Assembly: GCA_022113835.1 (NCBI GenBank)
Contig: JAILWY010000001.1
Location: 11,586,501-11,650,500, forward strand
DNA from: Atopsyche davidsoni
Taxonomy: Eukaryota > Arthropoda > Insecta > Trichoptera > Hydrobiosidae
Direction of reading: 5' to 3'
Length of the DNA: 64,000 bases
Shown here in pieces: positions 37,601 through 49,900 of this stretch; positions within the stretch are counted from its first letter, which is position 1, and every line of letters begins with the position of its first letter. The notes under the pieces were generated by a model. It was not told where the DNA came from and did no database searches. It saw nothing but the letters and a program-made list of their open reading frames with translations. The position numbers were made by a program, and so were the translations under genes.

Positions 37601-39666
37601 TCCCCTCTGGCCCATCAGTCGGGGTACCGCGTGGTCATATTGGACATGCTCCCAGAACTTCGAAAGCTGGACGGCTTATCATGCGGTAAGAACCTTACTC
37701 AGTGAGCTATTAATATAGCAAAACGAAAAATTCTATTAAAACATTTTTTTCAAAATAAATAATTACGCGCTCTTACCTAAATATATTCGTAGATTTTTGC
37801 GGCAGTTGTTATTAAAAGCGTGATGTTATTGGGTGTCACGTTATGCGTACTGAGATACCCTCAGGGATTGCTGAATATGACCCCAGTACCAGGACCGTGA
37901 TGTGAGAAATTTCCAGTATAAGCACGACATAACACCCGATAACACCAAATTCCAACTGTTTGCCAGGTGGGCCAGGAAGCGCTTGTGAAGATTCAGCATC
38001 TGCCGACACTGACCACAAGTCCGACACGGAGAGTGCTTCCTGCTCTTTGGAAATCAGCAGCATGACCGAGCCCAACTCTGAAGACTACCCTGATGCGGCT
38101 CAGTCACAAGCAACCCCCAGTGAAGAAGATCATTACTGTAATGATTTTATTTCAAGCGTAAGATTAAAAAATATTCTACAATATACATGTAAAAGATATA
38201 TTTTACAACTAACATAATAATTTCAGCAGTCATTATACCAAAAGAAATAAACAAAAGATAAATTCCAGAAATGTCATCAAACATGATAAAAATTTATTTA
38301 AATCAGTATATTTATATATATTATGGATATATTGAATAATAAACAAAATAACTACACTTAAACTACACTCAATTGAATTTTGCATTTTCCGTTTAAGGCT
38401 TATCGTAATGATCTACTATCGAAAGCCTTCTGAGATATTGATTTTAACTGTATATATTACAATTGGTTTGTATTTTTTTCTATAACAGAAAACAGGACAA
38501 CTGGATACTAACCGTGATTGTCCTAGAGATAGTTCACCAAAAAGACCGTCCACAACTATAGGGATGTATGTTGAAGGACCTCCAAAGGTTTCACCACAAC
38601 CCCCACATCGACGACCTCAAACTGCGGTGTCGACATCATGTAAGTCTTTTGGGCTCAACCAATTATCTTTAGAAAATAGAAAATAATTCATGTATTACGC
38701 GGCCTTATTTTATTAATCATTATTTGATTAACATGTGGACAAATTTTATTATCTATTGTTTGGATTTCTTTATAGATATTTTTGTTTGGCGAAAAAACAC
38801 AACTATTTTTTTTTATTTAAAAAAAAACTATAACCTTAATCGGGTAAGCAAATTAGAAAACTCACCGATATAGGTTTCAATTAATATTTTAGCGGTTTCA
38901 AAGTACAAAGATGGACCAATTTTCCCGGAGCTGCTGGTAGAATCTTCTCCGAGTCGTCTGACTTCAGGCGCTGTGGTGTGCGGGAACATCGGTAGGGCTC
39001 TGGCTAGGGCGAGGTCGGCCAACCAAAGGTTGAGGAACACTGGAGATAAAGAAAACGATTTAAAACAACCTGACAATCGAGCCAAAATGGTACTGCTGTA
39101 CGTTACAATAACTAACTCAAGGATTTATACATATATTTCAAATACTTTTATTTCAATATAACAGGAATCAAATGAGAAGTTTGCCCACGATCTTGAAAAT
39201 GCTAAAAGGATTCTAGAAGATCCATTACCAGAAAAACCAACAGAATCTGCTCCAATAGTAGATCTAGAATTTGGAGTGACCGGATCTATAGCGGGAGGAT
39301 CCACTTGGGATCCAGAAGATGGTCTGATACAGCAAGCTTCTAATGATGCCCTCAAGGCGTCCAAAAGGTGGAGAAAAGCTTTCAAAACATACAGGAGAAG
39401 CCACGAGTAAGCACCTTGTTAGTTTTACCTCATTTTTAAAATATTCATAAATGTGCTTCTAATTTAAAATGTTTGTTTTGTTACCAAGTCTTTCGTGGCA
39501 ATTGGAAAACGATGACGATAAACTGGATGATGAAGAAAAGGTTTTTTTTGCACTCGACGCTGAAATAGAAAGAACTCAAAACCAAGAGCTTATGCATGCG
39601 GGTTCTGAAGAATCTCTTGAAGATGACGATGTTTTCGAATCTGCCTCATCTTTGAATGGAAAATAA
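34647..39666 (+). CDS. LRRC56: Leucine-rich repeat-containing protein 56, 10 coding exons
   Basis: LRRC56 is a conserved axoneme-assembly factor linked to intraflagellar transport of dynein arms; in insects it would serve sperm flagella and sensory cilia. Coding exons: 34647-34852, 35357-35477, 36280-36453, 36942-37090, 37525-37685, 37967-38157, 38489-38639, 38893-39089, 39165-39406, 39489-39666, totalling 589 aa, all phases consistent. The N-terminus is Pro/Ser-rich. LRRs follow: LRSLRLDGSGLSSLREIG, LHVARCGLTSLDGTYGL, IQELHAADNQIQDVGPCSAL, LKVLTLDRNPISSLRSV, then LRVLSLLDSPLA and MLPELRKLDG. The tail carries the family-like RRPQTA and SGAVVCGNIGRALARAR, then an acidic C-terminus ending NGK. 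The start is the ATG after an in-frame TGA. Exon 3 could begin 6 nt earlier (36274) in phase. Introns 2 and 3 host a piggyBac remnant and a LINE fragment. Confidence 0.92.
35793..36233 (+). mobile_element. Non-autonomous piggyBac element in LRRC56 intron 2
   Basis: TTAA target sites flank both ends (35789-35792 and 36234-36237), and the inverted ends read CACACTAAAGGCGGG and CACACTTTAGGCGGG. A subterminal palindrome, CGGGTACTAGTACCCG, follows the left end. The 441-bp element keeps the N-terminal piece of a transposase. It ends only 46 bp before LRRC56 exon 3, so it occupies most of the intron's 3' part. Confidence 0.85.
35942..36169 (+). pseudogene. piggyBac transposase N-terminal fragment
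   Basis: Frame reading ILSSDSEQSDDEEVEWSEND, then NPPIIEQFLGQSG and VYEVVQLFIGNDLFDSM before a TAG at 36167-36169. The acidic N-terminus followed by a helix ending near LFDSM matches PGBD-type transposases just upstream of the conserved ETN block. Catalytic aspartates are absent. A TAG lies directly upstream of the frame and there is no initiating Met, so it is a relic. Confidence 0.75.
36480..36860 (+). mobile_element. Non-LTR retrotransposon (LINE) RT 3' fragment in LRRC56 intron 3
   Basis: The frame reads KIMIRPILTYACPIWGYQTL followed by QVIQNKALRWAL. IRPILTYxxPIWG with a following LQxxQNKALR is typical of the reverse transcriptase thumb/C-terminal region of Jockey-like LINEs. The frame breaks after NSTR; Pro/Ser-rich sequence in another frame and an AAAATAAA tail (about 36859) follow. 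It is 5'-truncated, as usual for LINE insertions. Confidence 0.75.
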
Positions 39667-39803
39667 AGAAAATCCAATGTCGCTACTGATTTAATATAAC
39701 CTTTCTGTAACATATTTACAAAATTATAAATTGTTGTAAAAAATTAAATTTATTCTGTGTATCTTTTTTTATTGAAATATCTTTCTGTTTTTGTAAATAT
39801 AAC

Positions 39804-39805
<2 letters not shown>

Positions 39806-39860
<55 letters not shown>
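39806..39860. repeat. (AT)n microsatellite downstream of LRRC56
   Basis: About 55 bases of alternating A and T, 140 bp past the LRRC56 stop codon. Confidence 0.95.
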
Positions 39861-39863
<3 letters not shown>

Positions 39864-40710
39864 TTTCAGATGTTGCTTTTCAAATCAATTTTAACCTGCG
39901 AAATTAAACCGGAAATTAAGATCACCTGTATACGGATACAGGTACAGTGTAGTATCGATAGATGTCCTTTCTTATACAAAAGTGAAACCATATTGCTGTG
40001 TCAAAAAATTTGAACGTTTATATACTTAAAATTTATCGTTGAAAATTAATAAATTTACAATTTCATATTATGAATAAATTCAAACACTGTGATGGATAAA
40101 ATTGTTTCATATGAAACAGTTCATTTTATACTTGAGTATGAACGCCACAATCTGATAGTCGATTTCATATAAATAAATATCGTTAAAAATAGTTGTAACA
40201 ATAATATTTCGCTAGTGAACATTTAGGTTTGTGTGTATATGTATAAAAAAATAAATAATTATATATAAATACATATATCGGAATAACGGAAACATTTATC
40301 GAGCACAGTAATATGTACGTTATTTTTATACGCCATGTTTAACTATCTCTTATTTGATTGATTAAATAATTTATTGATATTAGGCTATGACTAAGTTTTT
40401 TTCTTTTTTGATGTTTAAATTTTTTTATGTTTAAAATCATAAATATCAGAAAAAATGCAAAATCGTATTAGCTTGAATTCTTTTTCATAGATATCGTGGT
40501 ATAAAAAATGCATTTTTTTAGTTTTTTTTAGCCCCCAAGGCTGTTAATAAACATTTCAGTTTTTTTTAATTTTGAAAATAGTATTCGTGACTACGACAAT
40601 TATAATACATCAAGTACACTACCGAGCGATAATATTTTACATAAAGGACGTTCTAGTATTTCAAAAAATAACAGACAAAAAATAATGTATTACGTGCATT
40701 TTTTTATATA
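39861..40710. other. Intergenic stretch between LRRC56 and the epoxide hydrolase
   Basis: AT-rich, no coding signal. It should contain the LRRC56 polyadenylation region (ATTAAA near 39741) and the promoter of the next gene. Confidence 0.5.
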
Positions 40711-40885
40711 TAGGAAGAAAGCGACGGGTAAGTGAGTACTATCAATATTCGCAATGCGAGACAGAGACATCAAAGAACCGAAGTCTTCCGAGTGGGCCAG
40801 CTCTGAAAGGCCGAAGAAATGGTGATAATCCACCGGCTCTGGTGGGCATTTAGCCAGCCGACACGGGAGCGCGGAGACGTTCGCC

Positions 40886-43800
40886 ATGGATCCCTACGTT
40901 CCGTACCGAATCCTCGCGAAGTTCATCACCGCGTACATGATGGTGAAGTACGGCATCTTGGTCATCCTGTACTTCATAACCCACCCTTTTGCCGAGCTTT
41001 ACAAAGTGAGATCGAAGCCTCCGGAATGCATCAACGACCCCAAACACGGAGAGCACAAGTACGCGCATGTCAATGTGAGTACTGTGCGAATTTTTTATAT
41101 ACATATTTTTTATCTTTATTTCACGTGTGATCGGTATACAAGAACAGGTAATCTGATAACGAGGAATTCATAACCGCATTTCTGTGTAAGATTAGAGGAC
41201 CTTGAGATAAGAGTAGTCATGTAGTTGGAAATGTTTTTGAAGGAATCAAAAAAATAAAAATGGCCCTGTAGATAATGTATATGCTTGACAAAAAAAAAAC
41301 TATATTAAGATTCAAACCAAGCACCTTATGGTCAGGTGAGATGCAAGGTGTGCAAAACATCGTAAATCAAATATCGCTAATACAATTGCGTTTGGATATT
41401 TAAGTTTCTGTAATCCAGCAATGGTTAGCATTGGTAAAGTCAATTAGAGTATATATGATTACAATTGAATACCTGAAATATTTTCTGACTTCCGGTCAGA
41501 TATACCGGCATCCTTCTATATATATTTTTTAATAAACGTTTTTTTACAATGACCACAATGTTCTTAATTTTTTTTATACAAGTAATAATTACGTCTAAAT
41601 TAAATTTGAATATTTTTTAAAGGGTATCAAAATACACTATGTAGAAAAGGGTGATCACAACAAACCTTTGATGCTATTCCTCCACGGCTTTCCGGAGTTT
41701 TGGTACTCTTGGAGACATCAGATTGCAGAGTTCTCAAAAGATTATTGGTAAGAACAAAACTTCAACTATTCAAAAATAAAATACCTACCCTCAATCGTAC
41801 TATAAAAAGTCAATTATACTACGCGATTCTTTTCTAGCGTGGATACATTAATTACTATTTCATGTAATAAAAATGTTAACATTCTCATTTAATCACAGAG
41901 CTACAGTGATTAAATTGAATAATTTAATCAAATAACCGATGATTTTTTTTAAATATTCAATAAATAAATATTTTAATTCTTCAATAACTAAATTAAGCTC
42001 TTCAGCCTTTCGTATAAACCTGTTTCTCAAAACTTGTACATTTCACAATAAACTTTTAACGGATCGTTTAACTTTCTCTCGCATTCACATGGACATATTG
42101 ATATTTTTAAATAAAAAATATTTTCGTGATTTTTCCACGTTTTTATTGTTGTTGCGCTTCGCCAATAGTTTCGCCAACTTATCTTGTTGGCATTATTAAT
42201 CAAACAAAAAAAATACAACGAGACAAGCTGGCGAAACTACTCTCAGGAAAAGCAAAAAGTGGAAAAATCACAAAAATAAATAAAAATAATATCAAAATGG
42301 AGTCCCACCAAGTATTTTCTGTCAAAAATATTGAATATAAACATATTAATTAACATATATTATAAATGTTAAATGCATATTCCCGATGCGCGGTTTGAAA
42401 TCGTTACAATTTAAATAAACTTATCAATTCATGCGTTTTTGGTAATTTTTGAACAGCAGTTAATAATAAAAAATTGTTCATTTATAGTATTATTTCCAAG
42501 ATTTTTTTTGCAAGAATTTAAAATTATATAAAATGATTAAGTTAAGCAGCGTTAGGGGAAAATATTTCTTAGAACATTTGCGTACACCCGCCTTTTTTAC
42601 ACGAATTTCAGTCTAATAAAGAAAAGGGAGGACTCGGTACTAGTCTTTTCTAATGTATGATGCTGTGAAAAATACTATGCAACTGAAACTTGTGTGTGAA
42701 ATCCAGTAGAATGTAGTGAATAAGTTAGTAAATTGAGCTCCAAAATTAAGTTTTTTGCGATAAAAATTATTAGAAATTATTATAAAGATTATTCTGGATT
42801 TTACTTTTACTTTTATTATTATTTTTTGCCATTTTTAAATCGTAATAAATTTACGATTTACGGATCTTTTCAGATTCCAGATATTATGGCCAAAAAACCG
42901 CCTTTAAACACGTTATATGAATATACTACGCCATTATAAAACGTGGGTAACCTTGCTTTTAAAAACTCAAGACTATATAAAACTCTCTGCGTGTACTTTA
43001 TTAAAACGGTCAAAAGCATTAAAATTGCGAAGAACGTTATAACAGAGCAAAGCACATGTCGATCTTTTAAATGATAAAAATTATTTTATAAAATTATTTC
43101 ATTACTTCACATACTAAATACGGTGTTCATGTTTCACCAATTGCTTAGATTTTGTTGTGAGGTTCAATCTAACGTGCAAGTTTTAATTTTAATGCATTGA
43201 TCCACTGTCAAATCGGCAAAAGAGAACTTGTGTCAATAAATTTGATTCGAGGAAGCAACAAGACGCAATTTTTAATGAATCTGGAAGAGAATGTTTCAAA
43301 TATAAAAAAATACTTTTTACACGCAAATTCCTACAAAGAAAGTTGATTTAAACATGCGATGTACATTATGAATAAAGTTTACTATCCATAATGCATATAA
43401 TTTTTGAAAGTTTTATAATGCAGGCGATTCATATATTAACAATGTCTCTCAATAGTTTTATCGATAATTGTTTTTTTTTTTTATTGTAGGTGTGTTGCTA
43501 TTGACATGAGAGGATATGCCGATTCGGATAAACCACCAAATATGGGCGCATACAGTATTAATAACATAATACAAGATATAAAAGAAATGATTGATTATCT
43601 AGGCAAGTATTTTTGTTTTGCTAAGCTTTTAATAATTTATTTTATTTAAACATCTTTCTGTTATGCTGCAGGACTATCTTGAACCATTTTGAAAAATTTA
43701 AAAAATACTTTTGATTAAATATATCTTTTTTAAACATGTATCATTGAGATATGCAAATTTCTGATGAATCTCTAAATCATATGCTCCCAACCTTTTATTG

Positions 43801-45899
43801 ACCACCGCCCCCTTGACAAGAAAAAAAATTCCAACGCCCCCCTTTGACATAACACTTATAATTGTACCAATTTTTTTTCTGTATATTATTTACTGCTGCC
43901 CGGGTAAAAAAAAGGTATATTTCTAGGTGCGCTACTTAGTTTTTGGTTTTACACATAGATGGCGCTAACGACATATTTAATCGACAAACAAATCTAAACT
44001 TGTGTTGTTTTTTTAACTGTCATCAATACGCTGTCATAATACCAACGCATTTCTCAACGCAATATATATTTTTTTGTAACAATGAAGATGTCGAATTTTG
44101 TGCCAAAAAAACAGCATTGTTAGCATGTTCGAGTTTTTTTGATCATTTTCTCGTTTTTTTGCACAAATCAAAAAAATTTCCCTTGGACCCGCCACCGCCC
44201 CCTTGGAAAGCTCCAGCGCCCATTGGAGGGCAGTGCCGCTCCCGTTGGGAACCTATGCTCTAAATTAAGCTTGTTGTTTCTAGGATGTACAAAAGTGACG
44301 CTGGTCGGTCACGACTGGGGTGCGCTCCTCGTCTGGAGCTTCGTCAGCCAGCACAGCGAGCTGGTGGAGAGTTACGTCGCCATCAGCGGCCCGCAGAAGG
44401 ACGTTTATTTGAGGACTGCCGTAAGCGAGTGGTGGCAGTTTCAGCATTCGTGGTAAGCGAACCCTAACGAACAATCGATCATTTATCAATCATTCGAATA
44501 AAAGAAAATTGGACGAGTAATCGAAAAAATGATACAAATTATTGTGGACGATACTTTAACTGGAATTCTTAGTGTATATCTACTATAATAATATCCATTG
44601 TGTGTATATTTCATTTTTTGGTTCTCTATAGAATATCTTAAATGATGCAACGCTGATTTTTTGCATGTAAGTTCAATAAGTTTTTCTGCAGCGATGTGCC
44701 GAATTTCAAGACGATAGGATAATATTTTCATTCATAAACTAATTTAATATGCTTAAGCGAGTTTCAATATGTACGAATTATAGGATTTTGTTGTTCTCCG
44801 CGAGATTTTCAAATTTAGAACTTTTACAAAAAAACAAATTTTGATGCTTCTTAGAAATTTTCAGTTTATGTCAGCTTGACACAAGTACCAATTTAATTTT
44901 TTTTATCGAAATTGCGTTAGAAATTATTAATCACATCATTAATAACTCAAAATGCCTCCGAAAACGTCATTCTGTGACGGGCAACATTTCTAGTTTTTTA
45001 ATAAAATTGAGGATACCGCAGATTTATTTGATTAAATAATTTATGTTAATGAACATTTAACAATTACCAATACAAGACAAAAATATCACTTAAAAAATAT
45101 AAAAATCATTATTGTAATCATGTTTTGTAATCATTTATTTTTTTAATTCTAGGTATGTTTTTTATTTCCAATGTCTTTGGTTGCCTGAAGTCACATTGAA
45201 ATTAAACGATTTTGTAATGTATGACTTGGCAATGAAAAAGAATAAATTCGTAACTGAAGATGACATTGAAGCATACAAATATATCATTTCTCAGCCAGGT
45301 TTGTACATCAAAAATACTAGTAAAAAATAAATTATATTTTTCAATGAGCTCAAAAAAAAGCTTTTTTTAAAAATAATATAATAATCGTACAAAATAAAGT
45401 AATCAATCAAGTTGCAAAACCCGCATTATGGATTTAAATATAACAAAGGCGAATTGTTCAGATTTTTGGGGCCGATGTTTAATTTAAATGAATATTCCAA
45501 AGTTTCTGTTCCAGCGCCATTTTTAACAATAATAACTCTTCTTGAAAATGACTCGACTATCGATGCCAAAAAAATATGAAAACACCTAAAAAATATGTAT
45601 AAAATCAATGCAAACTTTTAATTCCAGGTGCGTGCACTCCACCGTTAAATTATTATCGTGAAAATTTCCTGAAATACCAAGAGGAAAACAAGTTGGAAAA
45701 TCGTCCTCCGGGCCTCTATATACTGGGCGAACTCGATGAGTATATTTCTCAGTCAACACTCGAAAACCATAAGAAGTACTTTGACCGAGTCCAGACTGCA
45801 GTTATCAAAGGGGCGAGGCACTTTATCCAGCAAGAGGAGCCGGAAGAGATCAACAGGCTGATGCGCGAGTTCTTTAAGACTGAAAAAATTCTCAACTAA
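40886..45899 (+). CDS. Epoxide hydrolase, EPHX3/EPHX4-like, 6 exons
   Basis: Alpha/beta-hydrolase that opens epoxides to diols; probably ER-membrane anchored. Exons: 40886-41074, 41623-41747, 43490-43602, 44284-44452, 45153-45298, 45628-45899, giving 337 aa. An N-terminal hydrophobic segment (about 19-40, MMVKYGILVILYFITHPF) serves as signal anchor. Oxyanion motif HGFP at 84-87; nucleophile Asp153 in GHDWG; acid Asp284 in LGELDEY; His312 in KGARHF; lid tyrosines are likely Tyr200/203 and Tyr256/257. The cap and length match EPHX3/4 rather than the juvenile hormone epoxide hydrolase (EPHX1) family, which has a longer N-terminal EHN region. Exon 3 must end at a GC donor (CTAG|GCAAGT, 43602/43603): the nearby GT donor destroys the frame before the nucleophile. 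The start ATG has a good context (GTTCGCCATGG). Confidence 0.93.
41930..42355 (+). mobile_element. Penelope-like 5' fragment, second copy (epoxide hydrolase intron 2)
   Basis: A fold-back structure centred near 42205 has GTGATTTTTCCAC on one side and GTGGAAAAATCAC on the other. It carries two copies of the (T)TGGCGAAAC hairpin in opposite orientation. Downstream, ATCAAAATGGAGTCCCACCA opens an 18-codon ORF (42297-42353: MESHQVFSVKNIEYKHIN) homologous to that at 31578. Coding continuation is lost. Confidence 0.5.
43778..44257. mobile_element. 480-bp non-autonomous hAT element in epoxide hydrolase intron 3
   Basis: The 8-bp target duplication CTCTAAAT is present at 43770-43777 and 44258-44265. 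The ends read CATATGCTCCCAACC and, inverted, CATAGGTTCCCAACGG, matching hAT-type termini. C-rich GCCCCC tracts lie next to each end. It carries no transposase. It ends 26 bp before exon 4, inside what should be the branch-point/polypyrimidine region. Confidence 0.82.
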
Positions 45900-46985
45900 T
45901 ACATAAATTATTGTACCTGATACATTCGAAGATGATAATACGTAAAACAAATTTATAGTTTATGAAATCTACATAACATAACTTTATAAAAATCAATACT
46001 CACGTCCTGAACACAATATTTTTTTATATATTATTAGAGTTATTTTGTTTTTTTAGTTTATTGGGACTATGCTCAAAAATGAAAGTTACTAATTGGTTTA
46101 TCTTTTGGTAAAAATAATATTCTTTAAGTAGACAATGAAATAATTTTTCATAAATATTTGTATTATGGGTATTTATCACGTGGTAAACATCTTGGATATA
46201 TTTTTAATTATGTAGGTTTAACGTATGCATTTAAATATCATTTAGTGTGAGGTAATATTTTAAAATTCTTATTTAATCCTAATCTTTCTTTTAAGATTTT
46301 GATTTTATTAATTTTGTATGTTGTACTTTTAACAAAGTAAGAAAAGCTTTTTCTTTTATTGTAAGCGATGACTTCATGTTTTTGAAAATGTCTTTGAAAC
46401 GTAAAGATTTTTTTTATTTTGTTATAAATATGCGTAGATACAATTTATTTCACTGTGAATACGAAGAATGACTTTGTTTTATCAAGACAAGAAGAACAAG
46501 AATTTATCTTCGGTTTTGAATATCATATATACTCATACATATTACGACTAATGATATCTAGAATAATTTTATTTTATCTTGTAATCTAAGACTTTATATT
46601 TGACCATAAACATAATTAGACTGAATATCACCTTAACTTTGACTAATTATACTAACAAAAAACTTAGCAATTTTCGGCTTTGTGTGAATAAATCGTTATG
46701 ATGATTTTATTCCACTGATTTCTTTAAAAACATATTAATATGCAATTTTTTATACTAACAATTTTATATTTTTAACAAAATGAACTTTTATTAAATGCAA
46801 TGAAAAAACATTATTTTTTTGTTATTATTTAAAAAAAGCTCAATCAACGCAATAAAACACAAAAATATCCAAGCTATATATATCCTTGGAAGGAAATTAA
46901 TTACACAGAAACTCTAAGCTAAATTAAAAATATCCAGCAATATTCAATTTATACTATATTTGAAAATCACTTTTTTGAGTAAATT
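45900..46985. other. 3' flank of the epoxide hydrolase, AT-rich
   Basis: No coding signal; contains the 3' UTR and termination region of the preceding gene. Confidence 0.5.
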
Positions 46986-46989
46986 CGTT

Positions 46990-49900
46990 GCACTTAGGTA
47001 CTGGCTATTAGCGCAGCCTTCAGCCGCTGCTGCTTCCCGTGTGGCCCTGAAGTGAGATTTACATCGTCTAGATCAGTGGTCCCCAACCTTTTTGCACCCA
47101 AGAGCACATTTAAAATGCCAGTAGGGCGGCGGGCACCATTAATTTTTTAAAGGTATATTTATAGTTGGACATAGTCAATAATACATATAATGCACAAAAA
47201 TATTTAATTCCAAAAATATAATTATAAAATATAAGAAATATTTTTTTATATTTTTATATAACATAAATAATACCGTAAAAATTTTGGTAATTGGGTCGAT
47301 TTGGGGCAAATATGCAACGAATAATTATTTTTAATAGCTACTTTAAAATTTACATCTATAGCTAAACATTGCAAACATAGAATACGAAAAATATCAGTTA
47401 GGGTCCGTACTAAATTTATTAAGATTTTAATGCATCAACAATATTTAATTGAAATTTTAATATTTTTACTGGCTGATTTTTAAAAAATTGACCAATCGGA
47501 ATTGCCCAAATCGACCCTATTACCAAAATTCATTATAAAAAAAGAGAAATATCAAAGTCAATGTGATCGTTGGCATTGCATTTCATTGACCATTGCGTAA
47601 TTAGTCAAGTATGATGATATTCCTGCTCGTAAGCAATCATCATGATCTGTCAATCGAGATCTGTGCTTTGATTTTATGATATTCATTGTTAAAAACAATG
47701 GTTCACACAAGTATGTAAAACTGAAAATCGTTTTAATTTTGAATGTTTCTCTTTTCAATAATGGAAATTTGTTTATGTCAACTATATTCCATACATGGGA
47801 TTAAATAATTATTATTTTGAAAAATATAACGATATAATTATTTTCGCTTATATTTCGCTAGAAAATATCAGAGACACTTTTACATAGCTTTCACCTCAGC
47901 AGTCCTATCCCAAAATATCAGAAAAACTTTTACATAGCTTTTACCTCACTTTTACCAACGCAAAAATATCAGAGACACTTTCACATAGCTTTCACGTCAC
48001 TTGTACTACCGCAAAAATAACAGATTTATATTTATTCAGTAACATTTCCATCAAGTATCTGAACAATATCGTGAACGCATTATTAGAGGGCGTTATTTCA
48101 GAGACAAAAACAAACCTTACTACACCCATAAGATGCTATTTCAACAGGCTTATATATGATTTTCTGGAAAGAATTTTTATTTTGAAAATTATTACGATAT
48201 AATTATGTTCTCTTATATTTCTGTTTAATTACTTAATATGAATTTTTTCATAATATTTTATTGGAAACTTAAATATTTTTTTATCGTAGTCGCACAGCGG
48301 GGGTCACACGTAAATGGTCGATGGACGCCATGGTGCCCGCGAGCATAGGGTTGGGGACCACAGGTCTAGATCATTTAAACTTTAAAATATAAAATATAAA
48401 TTTTGCTCAGATATAAATTCTGAGAAATAATTATTTACGACACGTGCAGACTATAATAAAAAGAGTGAGTGTGTTGTGTTAATCGCGACTTGTGCGAAAC
48501 TCGCTTTGACGGTATCATCCTCAGAAATGCGACTGCAACTGTCTAGACATCGACCTCCAGGTACCGGCTACTAGCGCAGCCAACAATGTGCCCCTAACAC
48601 TACTGCATGCTAGCTCTGAGTCATTTCGACTAAAACGATACTTTCTTTTGATTGCGTGACCCCAAACTAAATGGATTCTGAGGACTATTGTTTTGCGACA
48701 CGTGTAGACTGTTATAATAAAGAGTGATTGTGTTGTTTTAATTGCGGCATGCGTGAAATTTGATAGACGGGGTAGGGATTGTTACTTACAAGTGCCTACA
48801 ACGTAAGGCACATGTCGACATCATCTTCCGAAAAGCGACTGTTATCATTTATCCATCGGCCTTCACTTATCAGCTACTAGCGCAGCCAACAATGAGCCCC
48901 AACAAGACTGGATGTTAACTCTGGGTCATTTCAGCTTCAAAACGATACTTTCATTTGATTGCGTGACCCCAAACTAAATAAATTCCGAGGGATAATAATT
49001 TGCGACACGTGTAGACTATTGAAACAAAGAGGAAGTTGGTTGTGTTAATCGCGGCTTGCGGAAATATCCTATAGTGGTATCATCTTCCGAAAAGCGGCTG
49101 CTATCATCAAGACATCCGCCTCCAGGCACCGGCTACTAGCGCAGCCAACAATGTGGCCCACTAGCAGGGTCCTGGACTTTAACACTACTGCATGTTAGCT
49201 CTGGGCCATTTCGACTTCAAAACGATACTTTCATTTGATTGCGTGACCCCAAACTAAATGGATTCCGAGGAATAATAATTCGCGACACGTGTAGACTATT
49301 ATAACAAAGAGTGAGTGTGTTGTGTTAATCGCGGCTTGCGCAAAATTTGCTATACGGTATCATCTTCCGAAAAGCGGCTGCTATCATCTAGACATCGGTC
49401 TCCAGGCACCGGCTACTAGCGCAGCCAACAATGTGGCTCACTAGCAAGGTCCTGGACTTACACACCACTGCATGTTAGCTCTGGGCCATTTCGACTTCAA
49501 AACGATACTTTCATTTGATTGCGTGACCCCAAACTAAATGGATTCCGAGGAATAATAATTCGCGACACGTGTAGACTATTATAACAAAGAGTGAGTGTGT
49601 TGTGTTAATCGCGGCTTGCGCGAAATTTGCTATACAGTATCATCTTCCGAAAAGCGGCTACTATCATCTAGACATCGGTCTCCAGGCACCGGCTACTAGC
49701 GCAGCCAACAATGTGGCTCACTAGCAAGGTCCTGGACTTACACACCACTGCATGTTAGCTCTGGGCCATTTCGACTTCAAAACGATACTTTCATTTGATT
49801 GCGTGACCCCAAACTAAATGGATTCCGAGGAATAATAATTCGCGACACGTGTAGACTATTATAACAAAGAGTGAGTGTGTTGTGTTAATCGCGGCTTGCG

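Noticed and set aside
40850..41104. Minus-strand 84-codon frame
   Set aside because: Shadow of the first exon of the epoxide hydrolase.
42590..42650. Second piggyBac end (GACTCGGTACTAGTC)
   Set aside because: Resembles the subterminal palindrome at 35.8 kb, but no TTAA-flanked matching pair of ends could be found.
40886..45899. Juvenile hormone epoxide hydrolase
   Set aside because: The EPHX1-type EHN N-terminal region is missing; length, HGFP and GHDWG context and lid fit EPHX3/4.
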